Shown piece by piece: positions 24,921 to 34,925 of a DNA stretch of 34,925 nt. Position 1 is the stretch's first letter; each line of letters begins with the position of its first letter. Position numbers and translations under genes: made by a program. The notes beneath the pieces are model-generated. The model did no database searches. It was not told the DNA's origin and was given only the letters and a program-made list of their open reading frames with translations. The DNA lies in the NCBI GenBank assembly GCA_009782495.1, contig WRIX01000014.1, forward strand, positions 1 through 34,925, in the 5' to 3' direction. The stretch comes from Treponema sp. (lineage in GTDB: Bacteria; Spirochaetota; Spirochaetia; Treponematales; Breznakiellaceae).

Positions 24921-25778
24921 ATGACAGAAAAGCTTCGGGTTCTCCTTCCCAAGGGCCGTATTTTCGACAATGTCTTACAACTCTTTTCTGAGGCGGGATT
25001 TCCCCTTGCCAGGGCCGACAGAACGTACAGGCCGTTTTCAGCCGCGGATTGGCTGGATGTAAAGATAATGAAACCTCAAAATGTAGGTGAATTATTGGAA
25101 CTGGGAAGTCACGATGCGGGTTTTACGGGGATAGACTGGATAAAGGAAAGCGGCGCTGATGTGGAAGAGCTGCTTGACCTTGGTTTTGACAAGGTACGTA
25201 TTGTTGCGGCTGTTCCCTCAAGTGTTAACAATGAAACCTTGCTTAAAAAAAAGCTTGTTGTTGCCACCGAATACGTAAGACTTGCAGAAGAGTGGCTGTC
25301 CGGGCAGGGCTGCACATACCGCATACTCCGCACTTACGGGGCAACCGAAGTGTTCCCGCCGGATGATGCGGACATGATCATCGACAATACTTCAACCGGC
25401 CAGACCCTTAAAGACAACGGTCTTCGAATTGTGGATACCTTGCTGGAATCATCAACCCGTTTTATCGCTTCCAAAGCGGCTATGGCAAACAAGGAAAAAC
25501 GCAGCCGTATAGAAGAACTGATTATGCTTTTCAGGTCGGTGCTTGACGGAAGGGAAAGGGTCATGCTGGAGATGAACATGCCCAAAAACGGCTTTGAAGA
25601 GATTGTTGCATCCCTTCCGGCCATGCGCAGTCCAACTGTTTCTCCGCTTTACGGAGACAAAGGTTTTGCGGTTAAGATTGCCGTTAAAAAAAGCGAAATT
25701 CCCGATTTGATTCCCCGCTTAAAAAAAAGCGGTGCAACCGATATAGTAGAATACGATTTACGGAAGGTAGTGCCATGA
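24921..25778 (+). CDS. hisG: ATP phosphoribosyltransferase, long form
   Basis: HisG joins ATP and PRPP in the first, feedback-controlled step of histidine synthesis. The 285 residues match the long form: catalytic lobes (about 1-210, with LRVLLPKGRIFDNV, DAGFTGIDW and the PRPP-loop segment DMIIDNTSTGQTLKDNGL) and a C-terminal ACT-like histidine-binding domain (about 212-285, with PTVSPLYGDKGFAVKIAV). The long form works without HisZ. No good ribosome site is seen before ATG 24921. The stop overlaps hisB (ATGA). Confidence 0.95.
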   Translation: MTEKLRVLLPKGRIFDNVLQLFSEAGFPLARADRTYRPFSAADWLDVKIMKPQNVGELLELGSHDAGFTGIDWIKESGADVEELLDLGFDKVRIVAAVPSSVNNETLLKKKLVVATEYVRLAEEWLSGQGCTYRILRTYGATEVFPPDDADMIIDNTSTGQTLKDNGLRIVDTLLESSTRFIASKAAMANKEKRSRIEELIMLFRSVLDGRERVMLEMNMPKNGFEEIVASLPAMRSPTVSPLYGDKGFAVKIAVKKSEIPDLIPRLKKSGATDIVEYDLRKVVP

Positions 25779-26416
25779 GAAACGCAACAATAAAACGAAC
25801 CACGTCGGAAACGGATATTTCAATCACACTGAATCTGGATGGCTCCGGCCTTGCCACGCTTGATTATCCGATTGGGTTTATGAAACACATGCTTAATACA
25901 TTTGCCAAACACGGCCTTTTTGATTTGGAAGTAAAGGCAAGGGGAGACCTGGAAATTGATCAGCATCACCTTGTTGAAGATACCGGTATTGTGCTGGGTC
26001 AATGTTTTGCAAAAGCCCTGGGTGACAAGCGCGGTATAGTGCGCGTAGGTTCGTGTCTGTTTCCGATGGACGAAACTCTGGCCAGGGTTTCGGCAGATGT
26101 TTCGGGCCGGGCCTTTATGATGTTCAATGTGCAGCTCTCGGGGATACCGCTGATTTCCGCACCGGTTCAAAGAACGAATAATCCGGATGCTGCATCTGAA
26201 TCAGCTTCTTTCCAAACCGATATAGTGGAAGATTTCTGGCAGGGTTTTGTCTCAAGCGCTGCCCTTACCCTTCATCTGGAAATACTGTATGGCAGAAATG
26301 ATCATCACAAAATCGAAGCCCTCTTTAAAGCGGCCGCCCGTGCTCTGCGGCAAGCCTGTGAAATTGACAGCCGTGCAGCGGAAGCCATCCCTTCTACCAA
26401 GGGAACGCTGGGGTAA
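25775..26416 (+). CDS. hisB: Imidazoleglycerol-phosphate dehydratase
   Basis: HisB removes water from imidazoleglycerol phosphate in histidine synthesis. This is the single-function form of 213 residues, without the phosphatase domain of enteric HisB. The two duplicated metal motifs are clear: IDQHHLVEDTGI and GRNDHHKIEALFKA. The start overlaps hisG, so the two are coupled. About 100 bases separate it from the next gene, with a -10-like TATAAT at 26448-26453 and an AAAGGAG ribosome site, so the downstream genes may also have their own promoter. Confidence 0.96.
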   Translation: MRNATIKRTTSETDISITLNLDGSGLATLDYPIGFMKHMLNTFAKHGLFDLEVKARGDLEIDQHHLVEDTGIVLGQCFAKALGDKRGIVRVGSCLFPMDETLARVSADVSGRAFMMFNVQLSGIPLISAPVQRTNNPDAASESASFQTDIVEDFWQGFVSSAALTLHLEILYGRNDHHKIEALFKAAARALRQACEIDSRAAEAIPSTKGTLG

Positions 26417-26516
26417 GCAAAGCTGGGTTAATGATACTGTTTTGGAGTATAATAGCAGCGGTGAAGTGAGTCTGCCTTCGGGCGGGCAAAGAAAATAATT
26501 GGAAAAGGAGTAATCT

Positions 26517-27839
26517 ATGAAGCAGATGCAGGATGGTCAGGACATACGTAAGATAGCAATAATCGGCAGCAGCGGCGGAAATTTATATGCTCAGGGAGGC
26601 AACAATCCCGCCGCCCTTTTAAAGGAGATTTTTGTACAGGCAGACTCTGCGGGTATGGAAATTGCATTTGTTGAGTTTATTGGGGCGAGCGCCAGTATGG
26701 ACAATATTTTCCCCGATGCAAAAGCACGGCTTTACACGCTGGGCGGCGGCGGTATTGAATCAGGACCGGAAGCGGCGCTGAAGGAAATTAATGAGCAGGC
26801 AAAGGCCCTGGATGAAACCCTGGCAAAAAAAATAAAGAATGGCGAAATTGACGGCGTTGTAATGATGAGCTGTGATCCCGGAAATATTAACAGCGCTTCT
26901 GTTAAAGCTATGGCCGAACAGAAAATCCCGGCTGTTGGTACGGGCGGCGCTTCGATGGCGAATTCTCAAAAAATGGGAGTAAAGGTTATTTCCGCTTCCG
27001 GAACGACGGGTACAACAAACCGCACCAGGGCAGTAGCGTTTATTTCAGCTTTGGCCGGAGAGTGGAAACTGAAATATATGCCGGTTATTGGCTCTTCTGC
27101 GGCTGCCGGAGGCGAAGCTGTTTCGGGAAGCATTTGGAAGCGTGTAAACTTCCGCGGTATTATGATGGCAGCCTTGCCCGGATTTATTGCAATGGCACTC
27201 GCATTGGCTCTTAGCAAGATTCCCGGTCTTGAGATACTTGGAGATGTTTTTAATGCTCTGGTCGGAGCCTTACCGGTTATTATCGCTGCAATTGCCGCCA
27301 AACAGGTTTCCGGTCTTGACGAAGTAGGTATAGTAGCCGGTTTGGCAGCCGGAATCCTGTCTAAGGACGGAGGTATTATAGGCGGTCTGATAGCCGGTAT
27401 TCTGGCCGGTGTTTTTGCATATTACATAATTACATTTTGCTTTAAACACAGGGTTCCCGGAACAACGGCAAATATCGCCGCAGGCGGACTCGGCGGGTTA
27501 ATCGCCGGGTTAATAGGTATGTTTTTAATAGCGCCCCTGGCATTAATAGCCGGAGACGGAATTAAGTCATTAATTGAAGCGGCATTGAACGTCAGCCCGC
27601 TTCTTGCAGGTGCAATTGCAGGGCTTTTAATTTGGCCGGCAATTATCGGCGGTGTGTACCATGCTGCCATATTGCCCATAGTCCTGCTGGAAATGGAGGC
27701 TACAGGGTTCAGTTTCCTCGGCGCAATTGATATGTGCGGACTGGTAATGGTATCCGCAGGAATTACACTGGCCAATATCATATTCCCAAAAGACAAAGGC
27801 GATCGACAAGACGTCACAATAAATAAGGCAGCATTATAA
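26517..27839 (+). CDS. PTS EIIC-like membrane protein with N-terminal soluble domain
   Basis: A 440-residue protein that I do not fully recognise. Residues about 10-195 are soluble and glycine-rich (IIGSSGGNLYAQGGNNP, YTLGGGGIESGP, SASGTTGTTNRT), possibly a Rossmann-like fold. Residues about 205-430 are very hydrophobic, with eight or so helices, and end in GGVYHAAILPIVLLEMEATG then FLGAIDMCGL, which recalls the membrane domain of PTS EIIC sugar permeases. No EIIA or EIIB phosphorylation site is visible. The TAA stop shares one base with the hisC ATG (TAATG), so it is translationally coupled to histidine synthesis. Transport of histidine or a precursor is only a guess. Confidence 0.5.
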   Translation: MKQMQDGQDIRKIAIIGSSGGNLYAQGGNNPAALLKEIFVQADSAGMEIAFVEFIGASASMDNIFPDAKARLYTLGGGGIESGPEAALKEINEQAKALDETLAKKIKNGEIDGVVMMSCDPGNINSASVKAMAEQKIPAVGTGGASMANSQKMGVKVISASGTTGTTNRTRAVAFISALAGEWKLKYMPVIGSSAAAGGEAVSGSIWKRVNFRGIMMAALPGFIAMALALALSKIPGLEILGDVFNALVGALPVIIAAIAAKQVSGLDEVGIVAGLAAGILSKDGGIIGGLIAGILAGVFAYYIITFCFKHRVPGTTANIAAGGLGGLIAGLIGMFLIAPLALIAGDGIKSLIEAALNVSPLLAGAIAGLLIWPAIIGGVYHAAILPIVLLEMEATGFSFLGAIDMCGLVMVSAGITLANIIFPKDKGDRQDVTINKAAL

Positions 27840-28972
27840 TGAGTGTTTTTTGGAACAAACGGACAGTCAACCTTACTCCCTACGTTCCCGGTGAGCAGCC
27901 CAAAGATCGGAAATTTATCAAACTCAATACCAATGAAAATCCATATCCGCCGTCACCCAAAGTAATTGAAGCAATTGAACAGGCTTTAGCAATTACTTCT
28001 CAGGGTAAGGACAGCCGTGCAAAAGGAGATAAACTGCGGCTTTATCCCGATCCGCTTTGTACCGAATTTCGGGAAGTTGTTGCTGCCGCCTATGGGGTTA
28101 AGCCGAGCCAGGTTTTTCCCGGCAATGGCTCCGATGAAGTGCTGGGCTTTGTCTTTGGCGCATTTTTTGAAACTCCTGAAAAGGAAAGTGTAACCACACA
28201 TTCAATCTTATTTCCCGATATTACATACAGCTTTTATCCGGTCTATGCCGATCTGTGGAATATTCCGTATAAAACCATTCCGATCGGGGAAGATTTTTCC
28301 ATCAATCTTAATGATTATTCCGCCGGTTCCGGCGGCGTTATTATCTCCAACCCCAATGCTCCTACCGGCCGTGACCTTCCTGCATCCGATCTTCTGCAAC
28401 TGGCACGAAAGCTTGAACAGAATAATCGTGTACTCGTAGTTGACGAAGCTTATGCTGTATTTGGCGCCCAATCGCTTGTACCCCATATTAACGATCATCC
28501 GAATCTGCTTACCGTTCATACTCTTTCCAAATCCGCTTCTTTGGCAGGGCTTCGTGTTGGCTTTGCTATCGGCAGCGAGGAATTAATAGCGGGCCTTTTT
28601 CGTGTGCGTGATTCGTTTAATTCCTATACGATGGATGCCCTTGCCCTTGCCGGCGGAAGTGCTGCTGTTTTGGACAAGTCTTATTATGAAACGATAAATC
28701 AAAAAGTAATAGCAACCAGGGAAACAACCGTCATTGGCTTAAAGGCAATGGGCTTTACTGTAATTCCGTCAAAAGCAAACTTTTTGTTCGTTACGTATCC
28801 CGGCATAAGCGGTCAGGCTTTGTTTCAATCTTTGCGCGATAAAGGCATTTTGGTACGTCATTTCAACAAGCCGCGCATTGCCGATTATCTGCGGGTAAGC
28901 ATAGGAACCGGCGAAGATATGGACACTTTTCTTTCTGCTTGCAGAGAAACAATAGAGTTACCCGGAAACTGA
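27839..28972 (+). CDS. hisC: Histidinol-phosphate aminotransferase
   Basis: HisC transfers an amino group from glutamate to imidazole-acetol phosphate. The 377 residues match fold-type I, pyridoxal-phosphate enzymes: LNTNENPYPPSP at the N-terminus, FPGNGSDEVL, NPNAPTG (N173), DEAYAVFG (D202), the Schiff-base lysine K231 in HTLSKSASLAGLRVGFAIG, and R239. A short insertion, TSQGKDSRAKGDK (53-65), precedes LRLYPDP. The start overlaps the upstream membrane protein by one base. The stop codon lies inside the loop of a 12-bp hairpin. Confidence 0.95.
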   Translation: MSVFWNKRTVNLTPYVPGEQPKDRKFIKLNTNENPYPPSPKVIEAIEQALAITSQGKDSRAKGDKLRLYPDPLCTEFREVVAAAYGVKPSQVFPGNGSDEVLGFVFGAFFETPEKESVTTHSILFPDITYSFYPVYADLWNIPYKTIPIGEDFSINLNDYSAGSGGVIISNPNAPTGRDLPASDLLQLARKLEQNNRVLVVDEAYAVFGAQSLVPHINDHPNLLTVHTLSKSASLAGLRVGFAIGSEELIAGLFRVRDSFNSYTMDALALAGGSAAVLDKSYYETINQKVIATRETTVIGLKAMGFTVIPSKANFLFVTYPGISGQALFQSLRDKGILVRHFNKPRIADYLRVSIGTGEDMDTFLSACRETIELPGN

Positions 28973-28985
28973 GGTTTCCGGGTAA
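28958..28985. terminator. Hairpin between convergent hisC and chemoreceptor genes
   Basis: TTACCCGGAAAC (28958-28969) and GTTTCCGGGTAA (28974-28985) are perfect inverted repeats around loop TGAG, which contains the hisC stop. The minus-strand chemoreceptor stop is at the next base. No T run follows on either side, so it may block decay or collisions rather than end transcription by itself. Confidence 0.7.
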
Positions 28986-31085
28986 TCATTCTACCTTAAA
29001 CCTCCCAATATCTGAAGTCAGGCTGCTGATATTTTCCTTGTTTTCCTGGCTTATCTCCAGTACCCGGGTGACGGCGCTGGTGATCATTTCCGCGTTTTGC
29101 GTCATATCGTCCATTTCACCCGCTACCTCGCCGCTGATCCGCTTAAGATTGGTACTCTGGTTAAGTACTTCCTTGCTGGTGCCCGCCATATCGGAAGACG
29201 CTTTCTGAACCTCGCTAGTAACTGAATTAAGACGCATAATTGCTTCCAGAATTTGCTGGCTGCCGTTTTCCTGTTCCTGCATCGCACTGCGTATCTGGGT
29301 TTCCTGATTTGATACGATATTGACTTCCCGCTCAATGGTGCTGAAACGCTCCAGTACAACACTGGTCGATTTAGTAATGGCGTCAATGGAGGTTTTTATT
29401 TTTTTAAGTACGGTGCTGATCGTTTTGGATTGATTGCTGGAATTTTCTGCCAGCTTGCGGATTTCGTCCGCTACTACGGCAAACCCCTTTCCCGATTCCC
29501 CGGCATGAGCCGCTTCTATAGCTGCATTCATGGACAAAAGATTGGTCTGGCTGGCAATATTCTGCATTACCGAGTTAATCTCCAGGAGTCCTTCCGACTC
29601 ATGGGCGATCTCCTGAATGTCTTCGGAAACTTTTTGCAGATCGTTTCGTCCGGTTTCGGAAGACTCTGTCAGCGAATTGATGTTTGATGAATTCTTAATC
29701 AGGGTTTCGGTTACGGAACGTATGCTTGCAAGCATTTGTTCAATGGCCGCCGAGGACTGGGAAACATTTTCTGCTTGAACAGTTATATGGTTGTTAAGGT
29801 TATCCAATTCCTTAATGATCTGTTCGATTGATACTGTCGAATTGTTTACTTCATCCGCCTGAGACAAAACCATTTCCCGCATTTTTTGAATTTCCGTATC
29901 GATCTTGGTAATGGCCAGGGAGGTTTCATCCATAGTGGCATTCAGTTCATCTCCGGTATCCGAAAGGGTAAAGGCTTTGTTTTTTATACCTTTAAGGAGT
30001 ATGCTGATTTTTTCAAAGGTCAGGTTGAAAAATTCTGCCAATATACCGGTTTCGTCTTTGTGCCGGACTTTAAGCCGCCGGGTCATATCCCAATCCTCGG
30101 AAATTTTATCAAGGGTTGTTACCATTACGTTAAGAGGTTTTACAAGTCCGGTGATGAAAAAATAGAATACAATAAAAATAAGTGCGATTACAACCATCAT
30201 TGCCATAAAGATAACCGTCATGGGACTGTCCAATGAATCCCAAATGGTTATGGGAAGAATTGCGGTGATATACCATTTCAAAGACGGTATTTCGACTAAT
30301 GCAACCTCACCACCGGATGTATTAAAGTAATGAATCTCCCTGTCTTCCATATTATTTGCCTTTTCAAGAATTTCAGCGCCTGCAGAGCCAAGTTCATCAG
30401 TTATGGTTACTTTTTTGGTGATTAGTTCCATGTCCTGTGCGCCTGTTATTTCTCCCAGGGAGTTAAAGAAGTACAGTGCCGCCTTGTCCGTATAGCCTTT
30501 GTATATTGCATTAACAAATTCCGACAAGTCGATGCCTGTTCCAACAAGACCTATAGGTGTATGTCTGGCGTCAAAGACCGGAGCGTTTATCCAAAGCATG
30601 ATCCTTTGCATTTCGGAATTGTAGTTGATATTAAAATTGAATTTTTTCGTTTCGTACAGGGTCATTTTATACCAATAATTATCGGGATCTTCGGGATCAA
30701 TCGTGTAATGATTGCCCGCATCAAAGTAAAATTCCCTGTCAGTGTCGCTTGCCCAGAAAACCGCTTTACTGGCAAAAGCCTGCTGGTATCCGGCAATTTC
30801 CTCAAAGGCAATTCTTCGCAATTCTTCGTTTCCGGGGTCGAGAAAGTGCCGTTTTATCAAGGGCGAATCAGCCATTTTAAGGGCAATGGCAATTTCGCCA
30901 TTAACTGATGCTTCCAGCCTGACCTGTTCTATTTCTACAACCCGTGACAGTTCATGGCCGGCGTTTGCATGGGCAATCTGCCATCTGGAAAGGGCAAAAG
31001 CAGCGCTTCCCCCGATAAAAATCACCAGAAAAAACGCCAGCGAAAAAAACAGCAATCTGCGCTTTATTGAAGTACGAGCAGCCAT
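28986..31085 (-). CDS. Methyl-accepting chemotaxis protein, double-Cache type
   Basis: A 699-residue chemoreceptor: TM1 about 11-32, a large periplasmic double-Cache domain (about 40-285, with [27 protein letters not shown] and [13 protein letters not shown]), TM2 about 293-315, HAMP and a signalling coiled coil. The tip is near 507-545, with [18 protein letters not shown]. The Cache form often binds amino acids, but the ligand is unknown. AAAGGGG lies upstream of the ATG. It is last in an apparent operon after the MFS fusion gene (26-bp gap), so ligand sensing and transport may be linked. Confidence 0.95.
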   Translation of the reverse strand: MAARTSIKRRLLFFSLAFFLVIFIGGSAAFALSRWQIAHANAGHELSRVVEIEQVRLEASVNGEIAIALKMADSPLIKRHFLDPGNEELRRIAFEEIAGYQQAFASKAVFWASDTDREFYFDAGNHYTIDPEDPDNYWYKMTLYETKKFNFNINYNSEMQRIMLWINAPVFDARHTPIGLVGTGIDLSEFVNAIYKGYTDKAALYFFNSLGEITGAQDMELITKKVTITDELGSAGAEILEKANNMEDREIHYFNTSGGEVALVEIPSLKWYITAILPITIWDSLDSPMTVIFMAMMVVIALIFIVFYFFITGLVKPLNVMVTTLDKISEDWDMTRRLKVRHKDETGILAEFFNLTFEKISILLKGIKNKAFTLSDTGDELNATMDETSLAITKIDTEIQKMREMVLSQADEVNNSTVSIEQIIKELDNLNNHITVQAENVSQSSAAIEQMLASIRSVTETLIKNSSNINSLTESSETGRNDLQKVSEDIQEIAHESEGLLEINSVMQNIASQTNLLSMNAAIEAAHAGESGKGFAVVADEIRKLAENSSNQSKTISTVLKKIKTSIDAITKSTSVVLERFSTIEREVNIVSNQETQIRSAMQEQENGSQQILEAIMRLNSVTSEVQKASSDMAGTSKEVLNQSTNLKRISGEVAGEMDDMTQNAEMITSAVTRVLEISQENKENISSLTSDIGRFKVE

Positions 31086-31111
31086 AATACACCCCTTTTT
31101 TAACGGAATTG

Positions 31112-34100
31112 TTATTCCATTATTTTATTCAGTGTATCATCATTCCATTTTACAGACAACCTTGAAACAACCGTAAATACAATTATACACCCAAGCATTG
31201 TGGCTGCCAGCATTGTCATTCCCGTACTAATATCGTTTGCCAGTATGTAGCTGAAAATGATCGGGCCTATGGCCATAGACAAGTTTTCTATAACGGAATA
31301 TGAGCCGAGCGCTTTTACCGAAGGAATACCTCCGTCCTGATACAAAAGCGTATAATAGGTTTGAATGTTGGTTGACGCAAAGATGTTGACAATGGCAAGA
31401 AGGATTATTGTTACGATTAACATGTTTATTGAAACGTTAAGGGAAAATAAATACAGTGCTCCCGCGTCCAGCAGAAGCGGAAAAAGAATTGTGATCAATA
31501 TGGGTATTTTTTTGGACACGAACTTGCATAGGCTTGCGCCGAAAAGAATCGCAAACAATCCGTTTAACAGCATTAGTTGTCCGATATTGGCTTCCCCTAG
31601 ACCGTTCTCTGTTCCGAAAATAGGCATAAAATATTCCATAAAACTCATGGAGACAACAATAGGCATAAGCGCCAGAAGCAGGGTACAAAGTACAACAGGT
31701 CTGAATATGAATTTTACAAAAGCGAATTTTTCCGCACTTTCCTCTTTGGTATACTGCACATCGTAATAATGCCGAAGCAGTCTGGAACGCAGTGAAAATA
31801 CAATGATGATTAAGAACAACAGCGCTATGCCGGATGCAAACCAGAATACCGTTCTGTAGGGAAAAAACTGCGCGATTATTGACCCAAAAACAACCCCGAC
31901 ATTCACTCCGGCTAGATAGGACGCATTATAATGGGCAAAGCCGCTGTTCATATCCGCCGGGTTTTTTTGAGATCCAATTATTGTATTGAATATTAACCCG
32001 AACGCACCGCAGGCAAGGCCCATTAATCCGTACGCTATTGACAGATGAATAATATTTTCCGCAATAATGCAAAGGATATTTCCGGTTAAAAATAAAATGG
32101 CTGACACAAAACTGATTTTTTTTGCCCCTGCCTTTTCCAGAATACCGGGAATTACCAATAAGGCAATTATCATAAAAACTACATTGGCAGTAAACGGAAG
32201 GGTAACAATAAATTCCCGCGGAAGGTTAAAAATCGGTATATAAAGCCCGGCCGCATACATTGGTAAAAGCGCCGTTGCAAAATTGGCCGAAAAGAACATG
32301 AAAAAAGCCGCGGCCCGGAGCAATTCCGGATGAAAAACCGAACTGAAATTGGCCTTATAGGTGTTTACAAGATGGCTGATAACCGGACTGGCAAGACGTG
32401 GTAATATTGCGGAAGCTTTTTCTTTAACGGTATTATTTTTGTAGGCATTTAACAGAAGAGTAATAATGCATTTAAGCATATTTGGTTTAAGTTCTGTTTT
32501 ACTGTTTCCGGTAAGCTCGTCGCTGTTTTTTCTGTAAGCATCGAGCATTAAAAGACACTCAATAACAATCAACAGAAATGCTGCCGTGGTTGCAAGAACG
32601 ATAAGCGTTACCTGAATTAACATTGTCTTGTTTTCTTCTTCAACTACCTTTACATTGTAACCTATTTCAATGGCAGCAATTGTATTTCCGTCTTTGTCAA
32701 AAATGGGACCTAAAACATATTCCCATGTTCCAGACGGTAAATTGTCAACAAAGCGGTTGTATTCCCCCGAAGTAAATACTTCTTCAATGTAGCTGTCCTC
32801 GTATTCATCGTAAGGGTAAAACGTACCCAGTGCATCTTCCAGGTCGTACATGGAATAGACAACGCCGTTGTGTTCTTTCCAAAGCATAAGATATACCTGT
32901 TTTCCGTCAAACGGCAGTTCCGAAAAGAGCGTCTTGATATGTTCCGCAAAAGCAATGTATTCTTCGCTGTCATATTGTCCGGGCGATTCCAGGCTGGTAA
33001 TAAAACCTATGTCTATGGAAGCAGCAAGCAATCTGGAAATTTTTTCCAGTTCATTGAATGTATTTTCGGTATTTTTTTTCTGCATTTCCTTTAAAATAAT
33101 AAATGAAGAAATACCGGCTCCGAAAATAATACATAAAGCGACAAGAATTATTTGCTTAAAAACACCGCTTGTTTTTTGCTTTGATAAAAATGAAATTCCC
33201 CAGACAAGCATTAATATAAGCAGGATTATATTAACAATACATACGGAAAAAATTATACGTCTTGCAATTATATCATATCTTGAATAGGAATAGGAATCGA
33301 TGCTTGTGCATGTACCGTTGCTGTCAATAACAAGTACATCGCCGGAATTATAGGAAGCATACGTTATATTCCTGTTATTATTGATGTAATAATAAAACAG
33401 TCCGTCTGACATTGGACGGTGAAATAATGTTGTTCTTTCCTCTGTTTGACTGTCTATACGAACGATTTCACAATTTAAAATGTCTGTATAGATAAAATTA
33501 TCATCATTGTCAGATACTGCCATGTACGGAGACATATTGTCGCCGGCAATAATTTCATTTACAGGCCATCCCGAAAAGCTGTACTGGAGTATGGTTCCGG
33601 ATTTTGTTGTCCATACAATGCGCTGATTTTTGATATTTATTCTGCAATATGACAAGTCCCGGAAAGCATTGGGATATTCAACAAAGGCATACGTCCGCAC
33701 TTCGTCCTCTTCCAGGGCATATATACAGTCAAGATAAAAACCTTCATGTTCAAGTCTGGCCAGATAAAGTATATCTCCGATAGAAGCCATGCCGCTTATT
33801 TTGCCTTTGGAAATTATAAAGTCTTTGTTAATGTAGGAATAAGAATAAATAACGCCAAGAAACTTTCCATCGGGTGAATATTTTAATATACGTTCTGTGC
33901 TTTCTTCAAATGCGCCGCCGAAAATTTTATCATACACATATAAATTGTTATTGGCATCCAGTTCAACCAGTTCGGCGGAAACAAACGAACGTGACGTATC
34001 ATTGCCGGCATGTAATTTATACAGTAATTCACCTTCGTTATTTATCACTATAATGGTTCTTGCGGAATCTGCAATAATGGCTGTTGTTTCTCCGTTGCCG

Positions 34101-34231
34101 CTTGCATAGGCTATCCATTCCAGCGGTTCTTCCTCGAGCCAGGGCTGGTATGTTATATATTCCCTGTTCATATACAACATAACGGTAAACATAAGGAATG
34201 CAGTAAAAACATACCATTTTATTTTTTTCAT
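31112..34231 (-). CDS. Beta-propeller / sensor-like domain / MFS transporter fusion
   Basis: A 1039-residue fusion. After an N-terminal membrane anchor (about 7-20), residues 40-315 look like an NHL/YWTD-type beta-propeller outside the membrane ([43 protein letters not shown]). Helices at about 324-347 and 358-380 lead to a second extracytoplasmic domain (about 386-535, Cache-like, with [20 protein letters not shown]) and a helix at 537-563. Residues about 636-1030 are a 12-helix MFS transporter. No signalling output domain is seen. It starts one base after the DUF2156 stop. The MFS half is clear; the Cache call is moderate and the substrate unknown. Confidence 0.75.
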   Translation of the reverse strand: MKKIKWYVFTAFLMFTVMLYMNREYITYQPWLEEEPLEWIAYASGNGETTAIIADSARTIIVINNEGELLYKLHAGNDTSRSFVSAELVELDANNNLYVYDKIFGGAFEESTERILKYSPDGKFLGVIYSYSYINKDFIISKGKISGMASIGDILYLARLEHEGFYLDCIYALEEDEVRTYAFVEYPNAFRDLSYCRINIKNQRIVWTTKSGTILQYSFSGWPVNEIIAGDNMSPYMAVSDNDDNFIYTDILNCEIVRIDSQTEERTTLFHRPMSDGLFYYYINNNRNITYASYNSGDVLVIDSNGTCTSIDSYSYSRYDIIARRIIFSVCIVNIILLILMLVWGISFLSKQKTSGVFKQIILVALCIIFGAGISSFIILKEMQKKNTENTFNELEKISRLLAASIDIGFITSLESPGQYDSEEYIAFAEHIKTLFSELPFDGKQVYLMLWKEHNGVVYSMYDLEDALGTFYPYDEYEDSYIEEVFTSGEYNRFVDNLPSGTWEYVLGPIFDKDGNTIAAIEIGYNVKVVEEENKTMLIQVTLIVLATTAAFLLIVIECLLMLDAYRKNSDELTGNSKTELKPNMLKCIITLLLNAYKNNTVKEKASAILPRLASPVISHLVNTYKANFSSVFHPELLRAAAFFMFFSANFATALLPMYAAGLYIPIFNLPREFIVTLPFTANVVFMIIALLVIPGILEKAGAKKISFVSAILFLTGNILCIIAENIIHLSIAYGLMGLACGAFGLIFNTIIGSQKNPADMNSGFAHYNASYLAGVNVGVVFGSIIAQFFPYRTVFWFASGIALLFLIIIVFSLRSRLLRHYYDVQYTKEESAEKFAFVKFIFRPVVLCTLLLALMPIVVSMSFMEYFMPIFGTENGLGEANIGQLMLLNGLFAILFGASLCKFVSKKIPILITILFPLLLDAGALYLFSLNVSINMLIVTIILLAIVNIFASTNIQTYYTLLYQDGGIPSVKALGSYSVIENLSMAIGPIIFSYILANDISTGMTMLAATMLGCIIVFTVVSRLSVKWNDDTLNKIME

Positions 34232-34232
34232 A

Positions 34233-34925
34233 TCAGCCTTCTTTGGTAAAAGTGCAAAGGTATTTTTTTATAAGTTCATGGGCGCCTAATTGTTTCTTGA
34301 AGAGCCGCAAGCCTTCTTTTCCCAAATCAGCTCCGTTGTTTATTTTTTTAACGCCGCACAGATAACGCTGAACGGCAGTATAATATAAAAATACACTGAA
34401 ATTCGGAATAGCCGCTTTTACAAAATGAATGTAGGCAAGTTCTTCGTTTGCCTTTTCAAAAAACAGGTAACCGGCCGGCGTTCCGTCAACATAACCGATA
34501 ATACCATGATACAAAAAATCATCAAAAATATCAATCATAATTTCCAGTGTTTTTTTTGAACAACCGGCAAAAGATCCGCACAGAACGCAATCCTGTAAGC
34601 TGCACCATTGGTTCTCTATATCAAGACACAGGTTAATGTTGTCTTTGGTTATGGATTCTACAGAAACATTCGGCTTGTCAAGAAACATTTTAAGCCGTTT
34701 GCGCTTGTAGTAATGTGTTTCACCCTTTAGATCAAGCAGTTCTTCCGTATTGTACACATATTCGCTCATGGTATCGTTGAATCCGCATTTCATAACATAT
34801 CCCTTTAAGCGCCGGTAATCTTCAAGAAAGCGTTCTTCAATGTCCCATACCGGCAGGGCTTTTAATCCGGCTTTGAGCGATATATCGTACAGAGTATCTA
34901 CAATGTGCTGTAAGTCATGCGTTGC
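34233..34925 (-). CDS. DUF2156 (MprF C-terminal-like) protein, 5' end off the window
   Basis: The frame stays open to the right edge, 44 codons beyond the first internal ATG at 34793, so the start is missing. That upstream part (ATHDLQHIVDTLYDIS, PVWDIEERFLEDY) continues the same protein. EYVYNTEELLDLKGETHYYK, then KRLKMFL, is the hallmark of DUF2156, a GNAT-like domain related to the lysyl-phosphatidylglycerol synthase C-terminus. Segments GIIGYVDGTPAGYLFF and INNGADLGKEGLRLFKKQLG also fit. An acyl- or aminoacyl-transfer role is known for relatives only. Its TGA lies one base before the MFS fusion start, so the two are coupled. Confidence 0.8.
   Translation of the reverse strand, partial: ATHDLQHIVDTLYDISLKAGLKALPVWDIEERFLEDYRRLKGYVMKCGFNDTMSEYVYNTEELLDLKGETHYYKRKRLKMFLDKPNVSVESITKDNINLCLDIENQWCSLQDCVLCGSFAGCSKKTLEIMIDIFDDFLYHGIIGYVDGTPAGYLFFEKANEELAYIHFVKAAIPNFSVFLYYTAVQRYLCGVKKINNGADLGKEGLRLFKKQLGAHELIKKYLCTFTKEG

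Noticed and set aside
1-34925. CRISPR array, rRNA operon or transposase gene
   Set aside because: No regularly spaced repeat array, rRNA-like sequence or recognisable transposase or integrase was seen on either strand.

Overview
The window most likely comes from a Treponema-like spirochaete. RpoB carries Asn where most bacteria have Ser531 (E. coli numbering), a residue associated with natural rifampicin resistance in treponemes and Borrelia. Both chemoreceptors share the tip motif [16 protein letters not shown], and the RpoB N-terminus reads [20 protein letters not shown] could not check the species. Base composition is moderate across the core genes and visibly AT-richer between about 6.95 and 10.46 kb.

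Region 1 (1-6883) is a signalling block ending in a mercury-methylation gene pair. A partial M15 carboxypeptidase-like gene (-) diverges from a LytTR response regulator (+), which overlaps a broken membrane-anchored remnant. A LemA protein and a lone receiver domain (-) diverge from a second, paralogous LytTR regulator. That regulator overlaps an AgrC-type histidine kinase, and 23 bp later come hgcA and hgcB, the corrinoid protein and ferredoxin needed for mercury methylation. Both divergent spacers hold the same 56-bp element, containing a direct repeat with 21-bp period. This looks like a LytTR operator facing the minus-strand genes.

Region 2 (6911-10502) is an AT-rich island bounded by a perfect 43-bp direct repeat. 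The right copy is the 3' end of deoD. The island carries a secreted Asp-box/carbohydrate-binding protein, a Phd/ParE-type toxin-antitoxin pair whose toxin appears to start at CTG, long nested hairpins, and an in-frame BrnT-BrnA fusion.

Region 3 (10471-24812) is the translation and transcription core: deoD (-), then tRNA-Thr, rpmG, tRNA-Trp, secE, nusG, rplK, rplA, rplJ, rplL, rpoB, a complete methyl-accepting chemotaxis protein, and rpoC. The chemoreceptor sits between rpoB and rpoC with gaps of only 14 and 11 bp. Several spacers in this operon hold strong hairpins or palindromic elements.

Region 4 (24809-28985) is a histidine operon, hisG-hisB-(PTS EIIC-like membrane protein)-hisC, largely translationally coupled and closed by a hairpin over the hisC stop. 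Region 5 (28986-34925, minus strand) is an apparent operon: a DUF2156 protein cut by the window edge, a 1039-aa fusion of beta-propeller, sensor-like domain and MFS transporter, and a double-Cache chemoreceptor.
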